Origin: Algoriphagus sp. AGSA1
GTDB taxonomy: Bacteria > Bacteroidota > Bacteroidia > Cytophagales > Cyclobacteriaceae
Assembly (NCBI RefSeq): GCF_021390545.1
Contig: NZ_JAJUWR010000021.1
Span: 53,794 to 117,793 of the forward strand
Direction: 5' to 3'
Length of the DNA: 64,000 nucleotides
This document shows positions 35,007 through 44,261 of the stretch, piece after piece. A program made the position numbers and the translations under genes. Within the stretch, counting starts at the first letter, position 1. Every line of letters starts with the position of its first letter. The notes beneath the pieces were generated by a model. The model ran no database searches and was not told the DNA's origin. It saw only the letters and a list, made by a program, of their open reading frames with translations.

Positions 35007-38000
35007 TCAAAATTCTTCATCCAAATCCTCTTCCACCACTGAGGCGATGCTCGGAGCGGGTTTGATTTCATTGTCTTCACACAAACAATCTTCGGTTTCC
35101 AAAACTTCAATCAAATGATCTCCATAGCTTCCCAATGTCCCCACAGAACCCAGTACTGAAACGCCACGGCTGCCTTTTGCTGCTTCTACCCGAGTGCGGG
35201 AAAGGAGTTCTCCAGAAACCGGGTTAATCACCAAATGATACAATTCAAAGCAGGTCAGGTAATCCACATAATCGAGTTTTTCCACAAAATGAAGGACTAC
35301 AGAACTATGCAGCGATTCGCTGAAAGTCCAGTTGAAATCAGCTTCAAATGCCCATGGGGAAAGAAATGCCTTGAGGTCGTCTTCCAACTTTCTGGCGAAA
35401 AAATTCTTATCGGCCCAGGAATGAAATTTCACTTTGGTTTTCACCTGAATTTCTTCGAAAACAGGATTGACCACATGTAGGTTAACAGCCGGGGGGTAAA
35501 TGGCCGTGATGAAATTCCGGATTGCTTCAATCTGTGCCACACTTGCTTTCGGTCTCAATGGATCCACCGCGTTTTTGTTCTGCACATTGGAAATGATCAG
35601 CAGCGTCACATTTCTTGGTGCCAAAGCTTTGTATTTGGTCAGGTCGCCATCGTAGGAAGTATGGTTTAGACACTTGACTTGGTAAACTTCCGGGAACTGC
35701 TCCAAAACCAAATGCTCGTAATCCCACAGGGTGATCGCCCGTTGCTTGTGACGAAGCCTTTCGCTGATCCTTTGATAAAAATCTTCTGAGGATTCCTCTG
35801 TTTTCCCTCCAAAAGAGGAAAAAGGCTGTTGGATTTTATTGATGGCGCTATTGCCGATTTTCAGTTTGGAAATAGTTTCCGCTGGAATAGATTTAGCAAT
35901 GCGGAGAGGATCGTTTTCATTTGACCCGTAGTCGGCTTTCACTGCCTGTGCCAAAACCGCAATAAAATCAGGAATGGCATCTGAGTCGGAACTTACCGAG
36001 GCTTTGATCCAAGTCAGGGAATCCAGAAGAATGGTATGGGAAGTATCGGCGGCTCTAGGCATGGCAAATGCCAAAAGCCCACTTTGGATCAAGCCATCTG
36101 TCTCATCTGTCAGTAATGAATATTGATCGAATTCCTTCCATTGATTACCTGTCAAATAGCTCCATTTGACATTTGGGACGGGTTTTTCAGGATTTGCCGT
36201 GCCGTCAAGAACCTGAATCAGAAGCTGGATGTTCTGGGCTTTTTGATGATCGCTCAAGCCTATCATCAACTCTCCCTCATTCTCGTATTCTGCCAAAAGT
36301 GGAATGATGTTTTTACCTTCGATTTTCGCTTCACCAAATGCTCCAATGTGGAAAAACCCTTCCAGTTCGTTTCCGGGAATGTCCAAGGTTTCTTCTGAAC
36401 TGTAATCCAGACTGATAGACTGAAGCTCTGGAGTGTAGGGTTCTTTGGGAAGATTTCCTCCCCCATCCGGAACCAATGCCTCTTTGGCGAAAATCAAGGG
36501 ATGATCCTTGTGTCCGAAATCCGGGGAATTAAGTTTCAGGCGTATAAATCCCCGGTTGCGGGCAGGCGACCATTCGCTGAGTTCTTCAAGTTTTGGACTG
36601 GCTTTTACCCCTGTCCACAGGGAAGTTGCCAGAGAAATTGTCTTGCTTGGGTTTAGTAAAGCATCATTATTCCCTGTAAACAATGTTTTGCTAGGACTGA
36701 TAGACTTCCATTCTTTTTTCTCCAAAAAATCCACAGTTGCACTAAAGCTTTGGTTTTTTCTTTCCGGTGATTCCCCATAGGCACTATAATGGTCAGAAAA
36801 GCCCTTTGGGTCTTCTGGAAGACCATGCCACTGAAGATTTAGATCGACAGATTTGGGACTTTTGCCAAAGACTTCCTTGCTGCCAATGTAAAAGTTGGAT
36901 CCTTTTACAGGTCTGAATCCAAATGGTTTGATGTTTTTCCCAATGGGTAAAATGCTTTGGTCATTTTGGAGAACAAGATTTTCTACCCCTTCTATTTCTA
37001 TCGTAAACGAGGCTTTTTTTATTAGACAATCCTTCAAAATCTCATATCCATAACTTTGGGTGGTATTGGCCAGATTTACCTTCATCACTGGTGAGGTCGT
37101 CCAGAATTTTTGCATCAAGACTTCTTCTGAATAGTTGGTCACGGCGGGATCCTCAGGTAAAAGCTGGCAATTTAGTGTCAATTCTATCCCGTCAGAACCA
37201 TTTTTAAGCAGGTGTTTTGTCTGTCTAAACGTATATTCCAAATCGTGATATTTGTCTTCGCCTATGCCCCGGACTGCCTTGACTTGGGCTACAGAAGTGA
37301 ATTTCCCTCCAGTCAGGGAATTTCTTCTGCTCAGTATGTTTTTTGCGGTAATTTCTCCTATATCATAGCCTTTGAATGGTCGGTGATCTCCTTTCTCTGG
37401 ATCATCCAGAACCGGCCCTACCATTGGTTCTATTCCTGCTATATCATCCCATGTTGAGGCTTTGTTTAAGAAGTCCAGGATTTTACCTTCCACGTCATCT
37501 TCCTCATTTTCCCAGCCTATGGTAGCCGGAATCCATTGCTCCTTGCCACTAAACCAGATTTCAAAAGTATCGTCCAGAAAGAGTAGTTTAAGCTTGTCGA
37601 GCAAACCTTCAGCAGGCTCTATTGTAAGTTTTAATGCTACTTTTCTGCTGCCTTCACCCATCAAAAGAATGGGAGATGCCACCGCAAACCCAATGGTGGC
37701 TAATTCCCGATCTTGGTGCGGAAATAATTGTGTAGGGCGACCGAAACTTCTCCATTGTTTTTCTTCACTCAGCAGCTCTCCGCCGCTTCCATCTGTTGAA
37801 TTAGCAATAGTTGATCTGTAAAATCTGCCGTTTTGATCCTTATAAAGTGCCAAAAGAGAGGTCACTTCGGCTTTATTAAGAACGTTCTGGTTTTCTGTGT
37901 TGAAAAGTATTTCTTTCCCTAAATCATCTTTCCCTGCTTTAAAAGCAGTATTGGCAGGTAATATATGTGATTGGATATGCTTTGCCAGCTTCAGAATCAG

Positions 38001-38387
38001 ATAGACCTGATCTTCCAATGCTGGCTTTTCTTTCAGCCTAAGCACATCTCTATAGTAAAAATCAAGATGTCTTTGAGTAAGCGTATTGATGTCTTCCTGG
38101 GCAAAGCTGAAAAGTTTCAAAAATGCCAGAAACAAGGCAAAGTGAGGATTTGTCAACTGGTTTTCATCGATTTTCTGATCAAAGAAACCACTCCAGTCTT
38201 CCCCAGTCCAAGCATTGGAAGAGTTGATGAATTTTAACTCACTTGCTATTTTGACTGCAAAATCCTGCAAATCCTCCATCTTCCTTTCGTCCACGCGCAC
38301 GTATTCCGGTAGCAGGCTTTTCAAAAGTCGCTGTGCCCGGCTGCTGCCGTTTCCTGGGAGGGTGAGATCGTTGCAGTCTTTACTCAT
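35007..38387 (-). CDS. eCIS baseplate J-like protein (Afp11-like)
   Basis: This 1126-residue protein has gpJ-like character, seen in the C-terminal part (SERLRHKQRAITLWDYEHLV, FPEVYQVKCLNHTSYDGDLT, YPPAVNLHVVNPVFEEIQVK). The family builds the baseplate wedge with the Afp12-like protein. An unusual segment at about residues 340-387 (AKNILSRRNSLTGG, then FTSVAQVKAVRGIGEDKYHD) looks like a helix-hairpin-helix domain. The start overlaps the gp25 stop (ATGA) and the end abuts the Afp12-like gene. Confidence 0.85.
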   Translation of the reverse strand: MSKDCNDLTLPGNGSSRAQRLLKSLLPEYVRVDERKMEDLQDFAVKIASELKFINSSNAWTGEDWSGFFDQKIDENQLTNPHFALFLAFLKLFSFAQEDINTLTQRHLDFYYRDVLRLKEKPALEDQVYLILKLAKHIQSHILPANTAFKAGKDDLGKEILFNTENQNVLNKAEVTSLLALYKDQNGRFYRSTIANSTDGSGGELLSEEKQWRSFGRPTQLFPHQDRELATIGFAVASPILLMGEGSRKVALKLTIEPAEGLLDKLKLLFLDDTFEIWFSGKEQWIPATIGWENEEDDVEGKILDFLNKASTWDDIAGIEPMVGPVLDDPEKGDHRPFKGYDIGEITAKNILSRRNSLTGGKFTSVAQVKAVRGIGEDKYHDLEYTFRQTKHLLKNGSDGIELTLNCQLLPEDPAVTNYSEEVLMQKFWTTSPVMKVNLANTTQSYGYEILKDCLIKKASFTIEIEGVENLVLQNDQSILPIGKNIKPFGFRPVKGSNFYIGSKEVFGKSPKSVDLNLQWHGLPEDPKGFSDHYSAYGESPERKNQSFSATVDFLEKKEWKSISPSKTLFTGNNDALLNPSKTISLATSLWTGVKASPKLEELSEWSPARNRGFIRLKLNSPDFGHKDHPLIFAKEALVPDGGGNLPKEPYTPELQSISLDYSSEETLDIPGNELEGFFHIGAFGEAKIEGKNIIPLLAEYENEGELMIGLSDHQKAQNIQLLIQVLDGTANPEKPVPNVKWSYLTGNQWKEFDQYSLLTDETDGLIQSGLLAFAMPRAADTSHTILLDSLTWIKASVSSDSDAIPDFIAVLAQAVKADYGSNENDPLRIAKSIPAETISKLKIGNSAINKIQQPFSSFGGKTEESSEDFYQRISERLRHKQRAITLWDYEHLVLEQFPEVYQVKCLNHTSYDGDLTKYKALAPRNVTLLIISNVQNKNAVDPLRPKASVAQIEAIRNFITAIYPPAVNLHVVNPVFEEIQVKTKVKFHSWADKNFFARKLEDDLKAFLSPWAFEADFNWTFSESLHSSVVLHFVEKLDYVDYLTCFELYHLVINPVSGELLSRTRVEAAKGSRGVSVLGSVGTLGSYGDHLIEVLETEDCLCEDNEIKPAPSIASVVEEDLDEEF

Positions 38388-38797
38388 AATTTCAGATCAG
38401 TTGCTTCGATAAAGAGGTATGGATAAACTAGGTTTCTCCGGTTGTTGGTGGCGATAATAAGGTAGCTGACTACAACCTCAATTCGCCCTTCATTGTAATT
38501 AGGCCTCAAATCGATGTCCTCAGTTTTCACTCTTGGCTCATGATATAGAATAGCCTGTTTGATCCGGTTGGCGATCATATTGGCAGTGGTCACATTTAGT
38601 GATTCAAAGAGTAAATCTTCCATGTTTGCACCATAGTCTGGTCGCATGACACGCTCGCCCAAAGTCGTATTGAGTAAAATGACCAAGCTTTGCTGGATAT
38701 CTTCCTCGTTTTCCGCAAGTCGTACTTGTTGGCTTTCCAGACTAAAACTTACCGGAAAAGCCCACCCTCTGCCCAAAAATGATTTTTCTTCTTCCAT
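38384..38797 (-). CDS. eCIS gp25/GPW-like baseplate protein (Afp9-like)
   Basis: The 137-residue sequence shows the gp25 pattern: GWAFPVSFSLESQQVRLAEN, then LLNTTLGERVMRPDYGANME, and LFESLNVTTANMIANRIKQA. The family has a lysozyme-like fold that lost activity and, in T4, gp25 nucleates sheath assembly on the baseplate. It lies one base after the PAAR gene and overlaps the next gene by four bases. Confidence 0.93.
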   Translation of the reverse strand: MEEEKSFLGRGWAFPVSFSLESQQVRLAENEEDIQQSLVILLNTTLGERVMRPDYGANMEDLLFESLNVTTANMIANRIKQAILYHEPRVKTEDIDLRPNYNEGRIEVVVSYLIIATNNRRNLVYPYLFIEATDLKL

Positions 38798-38798
38798 G

Positions 38799-39077
38799 TC
38801 ATCCTATGATTACAGTTGGTTCTCCTACAGCTGGTGACGCACCACAAACACATGAATCGCCTACTCTTAAGGCCGGTATTCCCCCGATCAATACAGTGGA
38901 GCTTCCAGCAATGAAAGGGCTGACTGTGGGCTGGTGTGCATTGGGAGGCAGGACACAGGAATGATTATCTCCTACCACGGCTGCTGGCATTCCTCCTATC
39001 AGGACAGTAGGGACTCCTGGGCCGATAATCGATCCGCCGTGTGTACTTAAGTCTCCAAATCTTGCTGCTGCCGGCAT
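38799..39077 (-). CDS. PAAR-repeat tip protein (Afp10-like)
   Basis: This 92-residue protein starts MPAAARFGDLSTHGG and contains repeated PAAR-type stretches (PGVPTVLIGGMPAAVVGDN, STVLIGGIPALRVGDSC). Histidines and cysteines that could bind the tip metal are present (HSCV, CVCG). PAAR proteins sharpen the spike that pierces the target membrane. It follows the spike gene by two bases. The ATG at 39077 is preferred over the TTG at 39083. Confidence 0.93.
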   Translation of the reverse strand: MPAAARFGDLSTHGGSIIGPGVPTVLIGGMPAAVVGDNHSCVLPPNAHQPTVSPFIAGSSTVLIGGIPALRVGDSCVCGASPAVGEPTVIIG

Positions 39078-39079
39078 AA

Positions 39080-40834
39080 TCAATTGATTTGTACTAGTGA
39101 ACCTGAAATGACCGTCTGACCTCCAGAGGAAACTTCCGCTCCGGCAGATCCTTCTGCTTTCAATTGTGCACTGGCTTTTAATTCTATCCCTGTGCCTTCC
39201 ATTTTGATATCACCACTGGCTTTTAGGATAATGTCCTTGGCGCTTTCTAAAGTGATTCCATCCGAGTCCATACTTATTTTGTTCCCATTTTCATCTTCCA
39301 GAAGAATGGCTCCGTCCTCATCTGTGAATTGAAGCTTATTGCCATTTGGAGTCTCGATGTCAATGGTTTTCTTTTCATCATTAAAAACCACTTTGAGTTT
39401 TTCCCGGGTTACAATACCCTTTTCATGGTTGTCATCTGTGGCTTCAAATGGGACAGGTTTACTGCTGCTATGAAGCATTCCCAAAACCACCGGATCACGA
39501 GGGTCTTCATTGATAAAAGCCACTATTACCTCGTCCTCCAGTTCAGGCCTGAAGTAAATTCCCCGCTCATTTCCCGCATCTGGTGAAGCATATCTTGCCC
39601 AGATACCTTCTTCCTCTAAACTGATCATGGGAAGTTTCACCTGAATCCTGTTTTCACCGTCAGGATCGCCCTCTAATGCTGTGACGATTCCAATGTGAAG
39701 CCCCTTTATTGCAGGCAAAAGGCCAGATGCGGCCACATCGAGGATATCATCATATTCCCTGGCAAACCACTTGGGATCCAAGCCCAGACCGAGATGGGTA
39801 AACCATTTTTGGTTTGGAGAAAACTCATGGTAAACAGATGAGACAAATGCTTTTCCATTAAAGCGGCTACCAAAACCTCTGAGCTCAACCATATCGCCTG
39901 GCTTCACGGTGTTGTTACCTAGGAGTGTAACTCTTCCCTGTATTTTTGCCAATCGGCTTCTCAATAATCCGGCATCCGTCCAGGCCTGTAATTCTTCATC
40001 TGCTAATAGGCCACCATGCTGCATTTGGAAGGATTCCAATCCGATCACTGCTGCGAGGTCATCTCCACTGATATCCCCAGGTGAGATATTTCCCGGGTCA
40101 GCACCTTCTTTTTCGGAGATTTCCTGCTTTATAAAATCCCAGCTCAGACCTTTGGTGGCTGTGTATTGCTGCCTAGCATCCATGTCGGCCTCGAATTCCA
40201 CCACATTATCTCCGTATTGGAGCTCAAGTACAGGATCTGCGCTGGTTTGGGGCTTTTGGATGGACACCGTTCCTGCTTCTGTGGTAATGATTTTTCCATT
40301 TGCATCTGCCCTGCTCATCATGAAGTCCCAGTCCGTTGCATGATACTGCACGATCTCGGCATGTTTCAAACTGGTACTTTCTACATCAGCGGAGAGATCG
40401 GGATACTTTCCAATCAGCTCTTCCATCACATCGCTGTCAGAACTCTCAAAAAAGTACTTGTTTTTCCTTCCCACGGTCATTTTGATGACAGGATCCCGGA
40501 GTTCGAGGATGAGTCTGGATGCTTTTTCAGGATTGATTTCCAGCCCATGTTTGATAATGATCCCTTCAAAAATTGTCTCTTCCAAATTGTGATAACCTGC
40601 ATCAATTTTAAGAGTTACACCTGGTTTAAACAGCTCTCCTTCACTCAATTGAAACTGGCCAGTGGCGATATCACCATCAAAAAGAACCAATTTGGCCGTT
40701 GGGATTTTGTTCACAGCTTTGCGCACGGCGATCATGGCCACCCCGACAGAAGGTGGAACCTGCTCACCATCTGAGAAAATCTTAAAGGTAGCTAAGTCTT
40801 GCTGTGTTTCAGTTGATGTGGGTGCTAAAGGCAT
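39080..40834 (-). CDS. eCIS central spike protein, VgrG/gpV-like (Afp8-like)
   Basis: The 584-residue protein has an N-terminal gpD-like part (FKIFSDGEQVPPSVGVAM, KPGVTLKIDAGYHNLEETIF). About residue 380 begins the gp5-type OB fold (IGIVTALEGDPDGENRIQVK, VKLPMISLEEEG). The C-terminus is a beta-helix-like run (LESAKDIILKASGDIKMEGT, LKASAQLKAEGSAGAEVSSG). This is the three-part VgrG/gp27-gp5 layout for a trimeric spike. No C-terminal effector extension is seen: the chain ends SGSLVQIN. Confidence 0.93.
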   Translation of the reverse strand: MPLAPTSTETQQDLATFKIFSDGEQVPPSVGVAMIAVRKAVNKIPTAKLVLFDGDIATGQFQLSEGELFKPGVTLKIDAGYHNLEETIFEGIIIKHGLEINPEKASRLILELRDPVIKMTVGRKNKYFFESSDSDVMEELIGKYPDLSADVESTSLKHAEIVQYHATDWDFMMSRADANGKIITTEAGTVSIQKPQTSADPVLELQYGDNVVEFEADMDARQQYTATKGLSWDFIKQEISEKEGADPGNISPGDISGDDLAAVIGLESFQMQHGGLLADEELQAWTDAGLLRSRLAKIQGRVTLLGNNTVKPGDMVELRGFGSRFNGKAFVSSVYHEFSPNQKWFTHLGLGLDPKWFAREYDDILDVAASGLLPAIKGLHIGIVTALEGDPDGENRIQVKLPMISLEEEGIWARYASPDAGNERGIYFRPELEDEVIVAFINEDPRDPVVLGMLHSSSKPVPFEATDDNHEKGIVTREKLKVVFNDEKKTIDIETPNGNKLQFTDEDGAILLEDENGNKISMDSDGITLESAKDIILKASGDIKMEGTGIELKASAQLKAEGSAGAEVSSGGQTVISGSLVQIN

Positions 40835-40835
40835 G

Positions 40836-41627
40836 CTATGATTTTGCTAAGGGTGGAAAAATGAGTTTCTGGCCTGGGATTAGTTTTCTGAAATTTTTAA
40901 GGTTGTTGGCTTTGGCTACTTCCAGGTAATATTCCTGGGTTCCATAGATTCTTTTGCACATGAGAAGCAGCGTGTCCCCGGATTTCACCGTTCTTTCGTG
41001 GGTTAAATCCGGTGAATTTCTGGCCGTGGTCGCAGCCTGCTCCTGACGGGAAAGAGACTGGTCAAAATTGGCTGAAACAGTCGCCCTGATCGGTAAACCT
41101 GAAGCATTGAAAAGCTTGTAATTGATAGTTGCAGTAGCCAAAACACCTCGAAATTGGTAAGCTCCCCAATTGATTTGCAGATAATTTGGCTTATGCGTAT
41201 CGGACTGGATGTTTTGTGTGATATCCAGAAATTTCCGGATTGCCCCGTCCACATGTTTGTCCTTGCTGATGATGTCGATGGCACTGACCTTATTTTCACT
41301 GATGCTTTCCAGATTAGGCTTATTGTCTCCCAAATAGTCAAAGTTTGTATCGCCGGGTTTATCCGCACTTGGAGGCGAAGCTGCACTCGCGTCAAAGAGA
41401 AATTCAAAAGAAACTGAATCGGATTCCAAGGTTCTGAACTGGTATTGTTTCCCGTCCGCAGGCCCTTCCTCGGGAATCCACTTGGATTTAAATTCCTGGG
41501 AAAAGGTGGTAGGATTGTACATCACCACATAGGTAGCGGTGGCTTCATTGTACTCCTCATCCTTGAAAGCTGTGATTTTAAGCTTTTCTAGACCTCCTTT
41601 TTGGGAAAAAATATCGTTCAGTGACAT
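40836..41627 (-). CDS. LysM-containing baseplate hub protein (Afp7-like)
   Basis: This 263-residue protein ends in one LysM motif (HERTVKSGDTLLLMCKRIYG, then VAKANNLKNFRKLIPGQKL). The N-terminal part begins MSLNDIFSQKGGLEKLKITA. In eCIS and related systems this class of protein is the hub adaptor joining tube and spike rather than a cell-wall binder. It is encoded immediately before the spike gene (one-base gap) and after the DUF5908 gene, the usual order. Confidence 0.9.
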   Translation of the reverse strand: MSLNDIFSQKGGLEKLKITAFKDEEYNEATATYVVMYNPTTFSQEFKSKWIPEEGPADGKQYQFRTLESDSVSFEFLFDASAASPPSADKPGDTNFDYLGDNKPNLESISENKVSAIDIISKDKHVDGAIRKFLDITQNIQSDTHKPNYLQINWGAYQFRGVLATATINYKLFNASGLPIRATVSANFDQSLSRQEQAATTARNSPDLTHERTVKSGDTLLLMCKRIYGTQEYYLEVAKANNLKNFRKLIPGQKLIFPPLAKS

Positions 41628-41639
41628 GTTGGGTTTGGA

Positions 41640-41795
41640 TTACCTTTCGTTTTTTTCTTTGATAAGTCTGCTGAGTTCACGGATTCCATCCATGACCGCT
41701 CCGGTATCAGGTTGTTTGTTTCCCTTTCCTGTGGGGCTGGATTCAGCCGCGTCCACAGTGGTTCGAATGATGAGCTCTTTGATTTCTATGGGCAT
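41640..41795 (-). CDS. DUF5908 family small eCIS protein, 51 aa (Afp6 position)
   Basis: A short frame below the usual calling threshold, running MPIEIKELIIRTTVDAAESS to RELSRLIKEKNER. The opening PIEIKELIIR is typical of DUF5908 proteins found between tube and LysM genes in Bacteroidota eCIS loci. The ATG at 41795 lies four bases after the stop of the 156-aa tube gene and the frame ends 12 bases before the LysM gene start. The biochemical role is unknown. Confidence 0.82.
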   Translation of the reverse strand: MPIEIKELIIRTTVDAAESSPTGKGNKQPDTGAVMDGIRELSRLIKEKNER

Positions 41796-41799
41796 GGTC

Positions 41800-42270
41800 T
41801 TATAGAGAAATATCGTCTGGACTGATCCTTCTATAGTATTGATAAGCGAATTCTATGTTTTCGATCATCATCGTGTTTTCCATGGCATTGAAGCCTTCGA
41901 TGGACCATTTTACCGGCCAGGCATTGACAAAATTCCAGGCTTGTAAAGGAAGTTTCTCAGGGCTTAAAAGAATAACCGTAATGTCCTGAGCTTCAAATTC
42001 AAATCCTTCCACGCTGTCTTTAAACCATTTGGCAATCTGGGAACTGATAGCCATTCCTCGTTTCAAGGCCAGATTGGGGTAGGAGACCGGATTTGGCATA
42101 CGATGTTTGAAGCGGTTCTCTCCTCCTTCGGCATATTCTTCCACGCCGATTTCCACACTCAAGCCCGAGACTTCCTGAAATCCAAAATCTGGCATTGCGG
42201 GATATTTGAGCAGCAATCCCTCAAAACGTACCAGAAAATGAAAGCCTGTAGGTGGATAGAGTAAAGCCAT
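41800..42270 (-). CDS. eCIS tube protein, second copy (gp19-like, perhaps Afp5-like)
   Basis: The 156-residue protein has the T4 gp19/Hcp-like tube pattern: FHFLVRFEG, FGFQEVSGLSVEIGVEEYAE, NLALKRGMAISSQIAKWFKD and VNAWPVKWSIEGFNAME. It is related to the 144-aa tube protein encoded just upstream. Being nearer to the baseplate genes and slightly larger, it may form the tube-initiating ring (Afp5 role). This assignment is inferred from order only. Confidence 0.9.
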   Translation of the reverse strand: MALLYPPTGFHFLVRFEGLLLKYPAMPDFGFQEVSGLSVEIGVEEYAEGGENRFKHRMPNPVSYPNLALKRGMAISSQIAKWFKDSVEGFEFEAQDITVILLSPEKLPLQAWNFVNAWPVKWSIEGFNAMENTMMIENIEFAYQYYRRISPDDISL

Positions 42271-42274
42271 TTGA

Positions 42275-42709
42275 TTATGGAGTTTCTATTGCCAGGCCTT
42301 CGTGGCAGAGCTCAATGCTTTCGATGGCCACTTCATTTCCGGTGGAATTCAGAGATGGGCCCTCCACTTTGCATGGCCAGGCTTCTTTGACTTTCCAAAC
42401 CATCACGGGCTCGTGTTCTTCATTGAGCAAGCTGATCGTTAAATCCCGTCTCTCGATGTTGTTCATTTTGACGGTATTGAGCCATTGGAAAAATTCATTG
42501 TCGGCCCGGAAAATGCCCCTTTTCAATGTGATATTTGAGTATTGAGGAATACCTGGCATTTTGCTCACATGATATTCTAGGGAACTGCCTTCCCGATAAT
42601 CTATGCTCTGAAGCTCCACAGTCAGGCCAGATACTTCTGTGAAACCGATGCGCGAACCGCCCCATTCTACCTGAAAATGAAAGACGGAAACTGGATATGC
42701 TACTGCCAT
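42275..42709 (-). CDS. eCIS inner tube protein (gp19-like, Afp1-like)
   Basis: This 144-residue gp19-like tube protein contains FHFQVEWGGSRIGFTEVSGL, TVELQSIDYREGS, NITLKRGIFRADNEFFQWLN and VKEAWPCKVEGPSLNSTGNE. The family stacks hexamers into the inner tube that carries the cargo. It lies directly after the second sheath gene and four bases before the second tube gene, so sheath and tube are expressed together. Confidence 0.92.
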   Translation of the reverse strand: MAVAYPVSVFHFQVEWGGSRIGFTEVSGLTVELQSIDYREGSSLEYHVSKMPGIPQYSNITLKRGIFRADNEFFQWLNTVKMNNIERRDLTISLLNEEHEPVMVWKVKEAWPCKVEGPSLNSTGNEVAIESIELCHEGLAIETP

Positions 42710-42747
42710 AATTGTATGATTTTAATTTCTGTTCTTGATTTTTTAGT

Positions 42748-44235
42748 TTAGGATTCCTGAAGTTTATGGGAGAATTTCAGGATGATAAATTCGGCAGGCC
42801 GTACTGCCGCCAATCCGATTTCTATGTTCATCCTACCTTCCAAAATGTCCTGGGCTGACATGGTCTGTCCCAATCCAACCCGCACAAAAAAGGCTTCATC
42901 CGGTTTTGCTCCGGCCAGTGCACCGTCCCTCCATAGTTTGGAAAGAAAGTTTTCGATCATGGTCTTGGTTCTTAGCCAAGTGTTGGCATCGTTTGGCTCG
43001 AAGACCACAAATTCGGTGGCTTTTTTCACCGATTCCTCTATAAAAATATAGAGCCTCCTCACTGGAACATACCGCCATTCATTGTCATTTCCGGCCAGTG
43101 TTCTAGCTCCCCATATCAAAGTCCCTTTGCCTGTAAAAGTCCTGATGGCATTTATGGATTTACCGGAGGTTGCATCTACATTGAGATCTGCCTGCTGATC
43201 GTGGGATACTTTTCTGGACGGGCCTATGACTGTACGCACATCCACATTGGCCGGGGCTTTCCAAACTCCCCGCTGTCTGTCAACTCTTGCGTAAATCCCA
43301 GCTACTGCACCTGATGGAGGCAACGTGATGTAGTTTTTATTGATTTCGGCAATAATACTCCTATATAAACTGGGATCATTTTTGAGCACACTTGGGTCAG
43401 CAGGATCAATAGCTTCCAAGGGCAAGGTATCGTGTGGCCCTGCATCACTGGGGACTGGGCCTGTTTGATAAATATTGGTGTGAGTGATCGTCTGATCGGT
43501 TGGAGAGTAGGCGTAGTTTAACGCAGTACTCAAGTTGGGATAATAGGCTGCCCCATATTTCAGATTTGATATTCCTATGCAATCATCCCTGAAATGCTGA
43601 GCATCTGCGAAAGGATCAGCGGTGACATCTTTGACATCGATGATCACAAATCTGTCCTTCAATGATTCACATTGTGCCAAAGCGGCATCGTAAATGTCCT
43701 TATAGACAGTGCCTGTGGTTTCCGGAAGCACTGCTGGTATTACATCAGGAAATACGATCAAGGTCGGTTCATCTACTCCTTTTAATGCTTCCAAACCACC
43801 CAAAAGGGAATCCTCGTCCGTAGGATCTCCTTTTGCAGGCAAATTGTCAAAGTCATTCACTGAGACGATATAGCAAGGCCCGCCTCCATTGGAAAAATAC
43901 ATCTGAAGGGAGTAGTAAAGCTTGTATGGACTTGGTGTCGCTGGCGGAACTGCGCTGACTTTTCTGTTATCCAACTTTCCAGGGGCCCCTTGAGAACCTG
44001 GATAGATATCTTCTATGGTTATGGTAAAAGCTTCTGGGTTTGCTTTCCCAAAAATTGCTTCGAATTCCAGCATGCTGGTGATCCTCGTAGGAATGGTTTT
44101 GACGCTATCCCCATCTTTGATTGCGATTTCGGTATGCCCGATAAAAGCAGGGATGGCTGTTTCCACGGAGGCTATAGAAGCGGGGAGAGTGGAAATCTCT
44201 TGTATGTAAACACCGGGGGTAGATTGACTTGCCAT
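42748..44235 (-). CDS. eCIS sheath protein 2 (Afp2-4-like)
   Basis: The 495-residue protein has sheath hallmarks: TPGVYIQEISTLPASIASVE at the N-terminus and TWLRTKTMIENFLSKLWRDG near the C-terminus, ending LKFSHKLQES. It shares both ends closely with the 576-aa sheath encoded just upstream, including the handshake-type arms that link neighbouring subunits. The middle is shorter. Two or three sheath paralogues are normal in eCIS loci. Confidence 0.95.
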   Translation of the reverse strand: MASQSTPGVYIQEISTLPASIASVETAIPAFIGHTEIAIKDGDSVKTIPTRITSMLEFEAIFGKANPEAFTITIEDIYPGSQGAPGKLDNRKVSAVPPATPSPYKLYYSLQMYFSNGGGPCYIVSVNDFDNLPAKGDPTDEDSLLGGLEALKGVDEPTLIVFPDVIPAVLPETTGTVYKDIYDAALAQCESLKDRFVIIDVKDVTADPFADAQHFRDDCIGISNLKYGAAYYPNLSTALNYAYSPTDQTITHTNIYQTGPVPSDAGPHDTLPLEAIDPADPSVLKNDPSLYRSIIAEINKNYITLPPSGAVAGIYARVDRQRGVWKAPANVDVRTVIGPSRKVSHDQQADLNVDATSGKSINAIRTFTGKGTLIWGARTLAGNDNEWRYVPVRRLYIFIEESVKKATEFVVFEPNDANTWLRTKTMIENFLSKLWRDGALAGAKPDEAFFVRVGLGQTMSAQDILEGRMNIEIGLAAVRPAEFIILKFSHKLQES

Positions 44236-44261
44236 AGCTTGTTTATTTTATGATTAAAAGA

